From positions 1 to 6,467 of the forward strand of contig CAIYZW010000176.1 in NCBI GenBank assembly GCA_903930725.1: a stretch of DNA of 6,467 nt, given 5' to 3'. The translations under genes and the position numbers were made by a program. Within the stretch, counting starts at the first letter, position 1. Every line of letters begins with the position of its first letter. The DNA is from an uncultured Bacteroidota bacterium (GTDB lineage: Bacteria; Bacteroidota; Bacteroidia; Bacteroidales; 4484-276). Positions 1 through 5,411 of the stretch are shown piece by piece. The notes below the pieces were generated by a model, which saw only the letters and a list, made by a program, of their open reading frames with translations, ran no database searches and was not told where the DNA came from.

Positions 1-897
1 GAAAATTTCGAGGAGTAATTTTTTTGTAATATCTGGATTTTCGGTAAGATAAACCGAAATATTGCCTGTGCCATTGCTTACTTTCATTGGCTCGAAAAGG
101 AAATTCAATGTGTTATCAAAGGCGCAAAACCAAAGGCAATCATCAGGAAAAGGAATATTATCCTGAGTTTTGATATTATTTTGGGAAATGGTTGAAACGA
201 AAATCTCGTCAAAACCATCGTTGTTAATATCCAGAAATTGAATTCCACTCGTTTTAAATCCGGTGTATGGCGACTTCAGGATTGAATTTTTTTTGATATT
301 CCAGGCATAAATCCGGCGGGGATATTTGGAAAAACCGGCGTTTATGGTAAAAACGATTTCGTCAAATCCATCTTTATCAAGGTCGTGACCGGTTAAATCG
401 CAAAGAAAATCAACGTTATTATTAACCTTCCAGATGGTGTCGAGAAAAACATCTTTTACCAGGAATGATTTGTCGTTAAAGGGCTGAACAGCGCCAATAA
501 ACAACGAATCGTTGCGCGGATAAACTGTAAAAATCTCGGTAAATTTGTCGTGGTCGAAGTCAACAAAAAATGTTTTAACACTGCTAAAATCGTAATCGCC
601 GGTAAAATTCCACTGGTCGAGCAGGATATTGTTTTTTGTTGTAACCCTGATGGCGTTCATGTTGGGGAAATCCTGATAATTTACAATTTCCTCGCTCACC
701 CCGTCACAATTCAAATCCCCAAAAAATGTTCTTCCAAAAGCTTTGTGTTTTTCGGCAACTTTTTTTGATACAAGATTGAGGCTATATTTTTGAAACCCGA
801 AAGGCAGGAGCAAAATCGAAATAAGGGCAAACGGAAATGCAATGGCAAAAGGGCTGATTAAAAGCCTGTAAATCCGTGTGAATATTGGTTTTTTCAA
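1..897 (-). CDS. Membrane-anchored FG-GAP/VCBS-repeat protein, N-terminal part (3' end off the window); possible sensor histidine kinase
   Basis: I translated this by hand; it stays open for 299 codons and runs off the left edge, so the C-terminus is missing. Residues 1-13 are basic (KKPIFTRIYRLL), 14-35 form one hydrophobic segment (signal anchor), and the rest should lie outside the cytoplasm. That part carries four calcium-loop-like motifs of FG-GAP/VCBS beta-propeller blades: DLNCDGVSEEI (61-71), DFDHDKFTEIF (113-123), DLDKDGFDEIVF (172-183) and DINNDGFDEIFV (223-234). The second is degenerate (DK for DG). The start is TTG at 895-897: an in-frame TGA lies three codons upstream and the first in-frame ATG is codon 80, beyond the TM segment. 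From memory, Bacteroidota have LytS-type (His_kinase family) sensor kinases with this N-terminal plan, followed by a second TM and the kinase. That is inference, because no kinase residues are in view. It could instead be a plain VCBS surface protein. The gene starts 24 bases past the etfA terminator and I see no good promoter in between. Confidence 0.8.
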   Translation of the reverse strand, partial: MKKPIFTRIYRLLISPFAIAFPFALISILLLPFGFQKYSLNLVSKKVAEKHKAFGRTFFGDLNCDGVSEEIVNYQDFPNMNAIRVTTKNNILLDQWNFTGDYDFSSVKTFFVDFDHDKFTEIFTVYPRNDSLFIGAVQPFNDKSFLVKDVFLDTIWKVNNNVDFLCDLTGHDLDKDGFDEIVFTINAGFSKYPRRIYAWNIKKNSILKSPYTGFKTSGIQFLDINNDGFDEIFVSTISQNNIKTQDNIPFPDDCLWFCAFDNTLNFLFEPMKVSNGTGNISVYLTENPDITKKLLLEIF

Positions 898-921
898 TGC
901 TTTTCAGGAATTTAAAACAAA

Positions 922-953
922 AAAAGTTGAGCTATTTTGTGAGCCCAACTTTT
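922..953 (-). terminator. Intrinsic terminator of etfBA
   Basis: A 12-bp stem (922-933 with 942-953) encloses an 8-base loop, about 20 bases past the etfA stop. In the minus-strand RNA all 12 positions pair, one as G-U (aaaagttgggct with agctcaactttt), and a T-rich run follows (TTTTTTTGTTTT). In the plus-strand RNA the same position is an A-C mismatch. The direction is therefore minus, ending the ETF transcript before the FG-GAP gene. Confidence 0.8.
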
Positions 954-971
954 ATGTTTTTTTGGTGAAAC

Positions 972-1946
972 CTAATTCTCGGCTTTAAATTTTTTAAAGG
1001 CACCGATGAGTTCGGGCAGCACTTTTTGAGCGTCGCCAATGATGCCATAATCGGCAGCCGAAAAAATGGGCGCTTCTTTATCCGAATTTATAGCAACAAT
1101 TACCTTTGATGAACTTACGCCGGCCAAATGCTGGATGGCGCCCGAAATACCGCAGGCAATATAAAGGTTTGGTGCGATAATTTTTCCGGTTTGTCCCACG
1201 TGTTCTGAGTGAGGCCGCCAGCCTTCGTCGGAAACCGGCCTGGAGCAAGCTGTGGCTGCACCAAGTATTCCGGCAAGTTCTTCGAGTGGTTTCCAGTTGT
1301 CGGCACTTTTCATCCCGCGGCCACCCGAAACAATAATTTCGGCATCGGTGAGGATAATTTTGCCCGTGCTTTTCTCAACGCTGGTAACCTTTGTTTTAAA
1401 AGCTGCATCATCAATTTTGGCATCAAAAGCTTCGATTACTGCAGTTTGCCGATTTTCTTTCACACCAAAGGAGTTTTGGGCAAGGCTGATAATTTTTACC
1501 GGCGATTTTATCACAACATCGGCAAAAGCTTTTCCATGGAAAACCTTTTTTGGAACTGTAAACGGGCTAAGATTTTTGGGTAATCCCGAAACAGCAAACA
1601 CCAGGCCTGCCTTTAGTTTAACCGAAACCCGCGGAGCTACAGCCTTGGCAATATTCGACCCCGACATGATAACAACATTTGCACCTTCCTTTTCGACAGC
1701 CTGGGCAATTACCGCTGCAAAAGCCTGATTATCGAGGTTTGAAAAGCGTGCGTCGTTTACCTTGAGAACTTTAGAGGCACCGTAGTTTCCCAAAGTTAAC
1801 AATTCGTTGTCGGCAACGCTACCCAACGATAAAGCTATGGCCGTAGTTCCCATTTGGTGGGCAATTTCGGCACCATACGAAACCGTTTCGAAAGTGGTTT
1901 TTTTAAACTTTCCGTCGAAATTCTCTGTATATATTAAAACGCTCAT
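972..1946 (-). CDS. etfA: Electron transfer flavoprotein subunit alpha (EtfA)
   Basis: This is the FAD-carrying subunit of the soluble cytoplasmic ETF heterodimer, which accepts electrons from acyl-CoA dehydrogenases. At 324 residues it has normal full length. Residues 1 to about 195 form the N-terminal Rossmann-like domain (MSVLIYTENFDG start). Residues 200-324 form the FAD domain, with SGGRG (207-211), SRPVSDEGW (235-243), GQTGK (251-255), LYIACGISG (261-269), IQHLAG (271-276) and AIN (285-287), followed by EAPIFSAADYGI (291-302). Together these fit the EtfA C-terminal signature. R236, T253 and H273 align by eye with FAD-contacting residues of human ETF-alpha. The ATG lies 24 bases after the etfB stop behind an A-rich leader with no Shine-Dalgarno, as usual in Bacteroidota. 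The spacing and the terminator just downstream indicate a two-gene etfB-etfA operon. Confidence 0.97.
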   Translation of the reverse strand: MSVLIYTENFDGKFKKTTFETVSYGAEIAHQMGTTAIALSLGSVADNELLTLGNYGASKVLKVNDARFSNLDNQAFAAVIAQAVEKEGANVVIMSGSNIAKAVAPRVSVKLKAGLVFAVSGLPKNLSPFTVPKKVFHGKAFADVVIKSPVKIISLAQNSFGVKENRQTAVIEAFDAKIDDAAFKTKVTSVEKSTGKIILTDAEIIVSGGRGMKSADNWKPLEELAGILGAATACSRPVSDEGWRPHSEHVGQTGKIIAPNLYIACGISGAIQHLAGVSSSKVIVAINSDKEAPIFSAADYGIIGDAQKVLPELIGAFKKFKAEN

Positions 1947-1970
1947 TTTCTGTTATTTGAAGGTTTAAGA

Positions 1971-2720
1971 TTAGATGATTTTTGCTTCTTTGTGAAGGAG
2001 TTCAACCAGTTCGGCCACATTTGCGGGGTCAACCATTTTACAGGCGGCTTTGGGCTGTGGTGGTTCGAAAGCCACGAATTCGGTCATGGCTTCTGCCGGT
2101 GCAGCTTCAACAACTTTTAAAGGTTTCTGGCGGGCCATCATAATTCCGCGCATCGAAGGAATCCGTGGTTCCTTGGCAATACCTTTCTGAACGATTGCTA
2201 CAAAAGGTAATGCCGGTTCAACAACTTCGTAACCTCCCGGAATTTCACGGTTTACTTTTACAACTTCGCCGGCAAACTCAAAATTAGAAACGGATGAAAC
2301 CGAAGGGTGATCCATAAATTCAGCCAGCATCCCACCAAAAGCGGATCCATTATAATCCGACGATTCGATGCCGCAAAGTATAATATCGTAGGCTTCGGTT
2401 TTTACTGCTTCAGCAATCTGAAATGCTGCAAAATAGGCGTCTTTTGCTTCGGCATTTACTCTAAAAGCATCGTCGGCTCCAATGGCCAAAGCTTTGCGGA
2501 TGGTTGGCTCAGCGCTCTGATTTCCGACAGAAATTACCGATACTTTGGTGATTTTTCCGGCAGAGGCTTCTTTAAGTTCAAGGGCACGGGTAAGGGCGAG
2601 TTCGTCCCAGGGGTTGATGATCCACTGGACGTTTGCAAGGTCAATGGCGGTTTTGTCAGCCGTAAGTTTGATCTTGGTGGTCGTATCAGGAACATTGCTA
2701 ATACAAACTAATATCTTCAT
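1971..2720 (-). CDS. etfB: Electron transfer flavoprotein subunit beta (EtfB)
   Basis: This is the partner of EtfA: it completes the FAD site and binds AMP in classical ETFs, or a second FAD in bifurcating ones. Its 249 residues are the usual length. Family marks are the MKILVCISNVPD start, NPWDELALTRALELKE (36-51), KALAIGADDA (76-85), the nucleotide loop CGIESSDYNGSAFGGM (116-131) and EPRIPSMRGIMMARQKP (184-200), which is the loop that docks dehydrogenases. The position of human ETF-beta Leu195 appears to be Met190 here. In the nucleotide loop I see neither the NQTG of human ETF-beta nor the AQVG that I recall for bifurcating ETFs, so the sequence does not tell me which class this is. It is first in the operon, with a candidate -7 box at 2765-2772. 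The acyl-CoA dehydrogenase lies 169 bases upstream on the same strand. Confidence 0.96.
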   Translation of the reverse strand: MKILVCISNVPDTTTKIKLTADKTAIDLANVQWIINPWDELALTRALELKEASAGKITKVSVISVGNQSAEPTIRKALAIGADDAFRVNAEAKDAYFAAFQIAEAVKTEAYDIILCGIESSDYNGSAFGGMLAEFMDHPSVSSVSNFEFAGEVVKVNREIPGGYEVVEPALPFVAIVQKGIAKEPRIPSMRGIMMARQKPLKVVEAAPAEAMTEFVAFEPPQPKAACKMVDPANVAELVELLHKEAKII

Positions 2721-2764
2721 TGTTTAAAATTTTGTAATTCGTTAATTTGGAAATGATGAAAGTG

Positions 2765-2772
2765 CAAAAGTA
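2765..2772 (-). promoter_or_regulatory. Candidate -7 promoter box for etfBA
   Basis: On the minus strand this reads TACTTTTG, an exact match to the Bacteroidota -7 consensus TAnnTTTG, ending 44 bases before the etfB ATG. I could not find a convincing TTTG/TTG -33 element at 17-23 bases upstream, only a T-rich stretch. It suggests that etfBA can be transcribed separately from the dehydrogenase gene. Confidence 0.4.
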
Positions 2773-2889
2773 AAATATTTTTAATAGCGTAAAATGGGCT
2801 TTTTGTTTGTTAAAAAGCAGGTTTGATGAATCTGGAAATACTGTTAAAGTATTATTAACCATGAACTTGAAAAAGAGTTACACCACCCC

Positions 2890-4029
2890 CTAAGCTCTTA
2901 AAATCTGTCTCGAAATCACAATTTTCTGGATTTCGGAAGTGCCTTCGTAAATCTGTGTAAGCTTGGCTTCGCGCATCAGGCGCTCAACGTGGTATTCTTT
3001 AACATAGCCGTAACCTCCGTGAATCTGAACTGCCTCGGTGGTAATTTCCATTGCGCTGTCGGCGGCATATTGTTTGGCCATGGCTCCGGCAAGGCCGTAA
3101 GGTTTATGGTTATCCTTGAGCCAGGCTGCTTTAAGGACAAGGTTGCGGGCGTTTTCGATTTTTACATACATCTCGGCTAGTTTAAAAGCCACAGATTGGT
3201 GTTCGGCCAGAAGTTTTCCAAAAGCCTTCCTTTCTTTTGAGTATTGAAGCGCCCTTTCGTAAGCGCCCTGGGCAATTCCCACAGCTTGTGAGGCAATGCT
3301 GATCCGTCCGCCTTCGAGACCTTTCATGGCTATTTTAAATCCAAAACCATCACCACCAAGCCGGTTTTCTTTTGGGACGATAACATCGTTAAACATCACC
3401 GAATGTGTGTCGCTGCTGCGCATTCCCATTTTATCTTCGTGTGGCCCGATGGTTACGCCTGGCATATCTTTATCAACAATTAAGGCATTAATTCCGTGAT
3501 GTTGCAGTTCGGGATAAGTCTGTGCAATCACCAAAAAAACTGAACCGCTGCTGGCATTTGTAATCCAGTTTTTGGTGCCGTTTACGAGGTAATAATCGCC
3601 CTTGTCTTCCGCCAATGTTTTTTGTGAAGTAGCATCGGAGCCGGCTTCGGGTTCTGAAAGCAGGAATGCGCCGATTTTTTCACCGGTCACCATTTGTGGG
3701 AGATATTTTTCTTTTTGTGCTTCGGTGCCATAAGCCTCGATACCCCAGCATCCCAGCGAATTATGCACCGACATGATCACGGCAACAGAGGCGTCAATTT
3801 TTGCAATTTCTTCCACAGCCAGGATGTAGGAGATCGTGTCCATGCCTCCTCCACCATATTTTGGATTAACCAACATGCCCAGAAATCCAAGGTTCGACAG
3901 TTCTTTGATATGCTGCGTGGGGTACTCGGCTTTATAATCTCTTTCGATAACATCGGCTTCTAATTTTTTGGCAAAATCGCGGGCCGCCTGCTTGATCATG
4001 ATTTGTTCTTCGGTAAAGTCGAAATTCAT
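2890..4029 (-). CDS. Acyl-CoA dehydrogenase (short/medium-chain type)
   Basis: This is a cytoplasmic FAD enzyme that oxidises acyl-CoA to trans-2-enoyl-CoA and gives its electrons to ETF; it acts in beta-oxidation, branched-chain amino acid breakdown or butyrate-type metabolism. At 379 residues it has the standard length of SCAD/butyryl-CoA dehydrogenases. The N-terminal helical domain opens with FDFTEEQIMIKQAARDFA. The beta domain holds LLSEPEAGSDATS (123-135, first signature) and GTKNWITNA (151-159, flavin contact). The C-terminal helical domain has RKAFGKLLAEHQ (267-278), the second signature QIHGGYGY...E (335-354), and YEGTSEIQ (361-368), whose E362 is at the place of the catalytic base in SCAD and MCAD. 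Chain length cannot be read from sequence alone. The neighbouring etfBA is its likely electron acceptor. I see no strong terminator in the 169 bases before etfB, so readthrough is possible. A promoter candidate lies upstream at 4109-4137. Confidence 0.95.
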   Translation of the reverse strand: MNFDFTEEQIMIKQAARDFAKKLEADVIERDYKAEYPTQHIKELSNLGFLGMLVNPKYGGGGMDTISYILAVEEIAKIDASVAVIMSVHNSLGCWGIEAYGTEAQKEKYLPQMVTGEKIGAFLLSEPEAGSDATSQKTLAEDKGDYYLVNGTKNWITNASSGSVFLVIAQTYPELQHHGINALIVDKDMPGVTIGPHEDKMGMRSSDTHSVMFNDVIVPKENRLGGDGFGFKIAMKGLEGGRISIASQAVGIAQGAYERALQYSKERKAFGKLLAEHQSVAFKLAEMYVKIENARNLVLKAAWLKDNHKPYGLAGAMAKQYAADSAMEITTEAVQIHGGYGYVKEYHVERLMREAKLTQIYEGTSEIQKIVISRQILRA

Positions 4030-4108
4030 TTGATTATTTTTTTAATTGAACGAATAAAACCTGTTTTCAGTAGGATATTTTGAGTCGGTAATTTTTTGAA
4101 GAATGAAG

Positions 4109-4137
4109 CAAAAATATCGGTAAAAGCCAATCCCAAT
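4109..4137 (-). promoter_or_regulatory. Candidate promoter for the acyl-CoA dehydrogenase gene
   Basis: On the minus strand, ATTG (4134-4137) is followed after 17 bases by TATTTTTG (4109-4116), matching the Bacteroidota pattern TTG-N17-23-TAnnTTTG. It lies in the 135-base gap between the upstream gene and the dehydrogenase ATG and would give a leader of about 70 bases. The call rests on pattern and position only; such A/T-rich boxes also occur by chance. Confidence 0.45.
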
Positions 4138-4164
4138 CTGCTGTGTATCTTAAAAAATCTTAAT

Positions 4165-4677
4165 TCAATTTGCAGCTTTTCCTTTAATCTCAAGCTTTTG
4201 AAGAACCCTTTGCAACTCCTCGGGTTTTTGGGTACCGATCAGCAGTTTTTTGCCACTCACAAATTCAATCTGAAGCCCCATATTTCCTGAGGTGTTGAGT
4301 GCTCTGCCTTTTCTGCCTGTGCGAAACCCCCAGCCGCCATATTCCATAATCGGGCCGTATTTCCTGACGTAGGCGCAACTTACTTCTTCCCATTTAATAA
4401 TATGTTCTTTGCGATGGATCGGCCAAAACTGATAAACGATGCCAGTTTTGTCAATTTTTGTTCGAAGTTGAAGCACGAAAATAAAAGCCACAATGAGCAG
4501 TGGTAAAAAGGTAGAGAAGATTAATCCGATGTTGCTTTCCGGATTATCGCCGAAAGGCTTATCCAAAAGAATTTGCTGGATAAATCCCCAAAAACCGAAT
4601 ACTACTAAACCGGCCAGAAGTGCCATCAGCCAGATTTGGTTGAACCGTTGTTTTTCCTGAAAAAGTGCGTTTGTCAT
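4165..4677 (-). CDS. Small two-TM protein with PH-like C-terminus (DUF6141-like), function unknown
   Basis: This is a 170-residue conserved hypothetical protein. The N-terminus (MTNALFQEKQRF) is followed by two hydrophobic segments, about 15-35 and 50-70, and a soluble C-terminal part rich in beta strands: KIDKTGIVYQFWPIH (74-88), IIKWEEVSCAYVRKYGP (93-109), YGGWGFR (113-119), GLQIEFVSGKKLLIGTQ (134-150) and a final helix PEELQRVLQKL. The order (IVY strand, W-E-E-V, Y-G-G-W-G-F-R, 'G-x-x-L-x-I-G-T-Q-K-P-E-E') resembles bacterial PH-like domains and, from memory, the DUF6141 family. No catalytic residues are visible. I chose the ATG at 4677 because the homologous-looking sequence begins there; a frame extending to 4770 would add 31 unconvincing residues and cross the divergent promoter. 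Only an imperfect -7 box (GACTTTTG, 4708-4715) lies upstream. It precedes the dehydrogenase gene by 135 bases, but I see no functional link. Confidence 0.8.
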   Translation of the reverse strand: MTNALFQEKQRFNQIWLMALLAGLVVFGFWGFIQQILLDKPFGDNPESNIGLIFSTFLPLLIVAFIFVLQLRTKIDKTGIVYQFWPIHRKEHIIKWEEVSCAYVRKYGPIMEYGGWGFRTGRKGRALNTSGNMGLQIEFVSGKKLLIGTQKPEELQRVLQKLEIKGKAAN

Positions 4678-4727
4678 CTTGATTAAGATTTTATCTGTAA
4701 CTGCCGGCAAAAGTCGTTTATTTTTGC

Positions 4728-4761
4728 TTTGATGGTGAATGCCCGAAATTACATATTTTTG
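4728..4761 (+). promoter_or_regulatory. Candidate promoter for the HD-domain hydrolase gene
   Basis: TTTG (4728-4731) and TATTTTTG (4754-4761) are separated by 22 bases, within the range known for Bacteroidota sigma-A-type promoters. The box ends 39 bases before the ATG at 4801, giving a leader of roughly 33 bases. A second TATTTTTG at 4719-4726 lacks a convincing -33 element and is the weaker option. Confidence 0.5.
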
Positions 4762-4800
4762 GTTGATCAAAACTTTTTGATAAAAATTAACCTTTGGAAA

Positions 4801-5355
4801 ATGAAAAGAGAAGAAGCATTGGAATTACTCCACGAATATATTGCAGGCGAAAACATGCTGAAACACAGTTACGCCGCCGAATCTGTGCTGCGTGCTTTGG
4901 CTGTAAAACTTATCCAGGATGCCGATAAATGGGCCATTGCCGGTTTGTTGCACGACCTTGATGTTGAGAAAGTAAACGCCGACCCTAAAATTCATGGGCT
5001 CGAAACTGCAAGGATTCTTGAAGAAAAAGGCTTTGACCCCGAAATTATCGAAGCCATCAAACTTCACAACGAAATGGCCACGAGAATGCCCCGCACAAAA
5101 GTATTTCATCATGCTTTGGCTGCAGGTGAAACCATTACCGGCCTGATTACCGCCACTGCACTGGTTTATCCTGATAAAAAGCTTGCCAGCGTAAAGCCAA
5201 AATCCATCAAAAAACGCATACACGAAAAGGCTTTTGCTGCATCGGTGAGCCGCGAAAAAATTCTGGAATGCGATCTTGCCGGAATCGGAATAGATGAGTT
5301 AATCGAAATTAGCCTGTCGGCCATGCAGGCAATCAGCGACGATTTGGGGCTATAA
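4801..5355 (+). CDS. HD-domain (HDIG-type) phosphohydrolase
   Basis: This is a 184-residue predicted metal-dependent phosphohydrolase and the only plus-strand gene here. HD-type motifs are in the expected order: H22 in MLKHSYAAE (19-27), the H51-D52 pair in AGLLHDLD (47-54), H65 in HGLETA, and H89 in AIKLHNE (85-91), with H103/H104 and E110 as further possible metal or phosphate ligands. This is the core of the HDIG-related family, common as a stand-alone protein of this size in Bacteroidota and anaerobes. Its substrate is unknown; nucleotide or phosphomonoester hydrolysis is inferred from the superfamily. There is no signal peptide, so it is cytoplasmic. The start at 4801 (MKREEALELL) matches my memory of family N-termini; an upstream extension to 4729 overlaps the promoter. 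It is divergent from the two-TM protein and convergent with the T9SS gene. Confidence 0.88.
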   Translation: MKREEALELLHEYIAGENMLKHSYAAESVLRALAVKLIQDADKWAIAGLLHDLDVEKVNADPKIHGLETARILEEKGFDPEIIEAIKLHNEMATRMPRTKVFHHALAAGETITGLITATALVYPDKKLASVKPKSIKKRIHEKAFAASVSREKILECDLAGIGIDELIEISLSAMQAISDDLGL

Positions 5356-5358
5356 AAA

Positions 5359-5390
5359 AAGGTGAAAAACAACACTGCGTTTTCCACCTT
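5359..5390 (-). terminator. Intrinsic terminator of the T9SS-sorted protein gene
   Basis: A 12-bp stem (5359-5370 with 5379-5390) has an 8-base loop between two convergent genes. In the minus RNA it pairs fully with one G-U (aaggtggaaaac with gtttttcacctt) and continues into a run of T. In the plus RNA the same position is an A-C mismatch and the following bases (atcttaaaaa) are not a U-tract, so it should work poorly for the HD-hydrolase transcript. Confidence 0.8.
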
Positions 5391-5411
5391 ATCTTAAAAA
5401 CAAAACTATTA

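Noticed and set aside
550..768. 72-codon plus-strand frame near the left end
   Set aside because: It is antisense to the FG-GAP/VCBS frame, whose motifs are clear; nothing supports a separate protein.
1209..1728. Long plus-strand open frames opposite etfA
   Set aside because: They lie fully antisense to a well-supported gene, have no recognisable domain and no ribosome-binding or promoter signal; they result from codon bias in etfA.
2307..2727. Plus-strand open frames opposite etfB
   Set aside because: Antisense shadows with low-complexity, unfamiliar protein sequence; etfB is unambiguous.
2798..2818. Hairpin gcttttt/aaaaagc between the dehydrogenase and etfB
   Set aside because: The stem is 7 bp with only two G-C pairs and has no following T-run on either strand; likely chance in AT-rich DNA, not a terminator.
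2837..2853. Hairpin aatact/agtatt after the dehydrogenase stop
   Set aside because: A 6-bp AT-rich stem without a T-tract on the minus strand; too weak to call as a terminator.
4147..4162. Short direct repeat atcttaa near the end of the two-TM gene
   Set aside because: Two 7-base AT-rich copies are expected by chance and form no hairpin or array.
4678..4770. Upstream extension of the two-TM protein by 31 residues
   Set aside because: The added sequence looks non-coding and would overlap the promoter of the divergent hydrolase; the ATG at 4677 begins the family-like sequence.
4729..4800. Upstream extension of the HD hydrolase by 24 residues
   Set aside because: It contains the best promoter candidate and would start inside its -33/-7 region; MKREEALELL at 4801 matches the family start.
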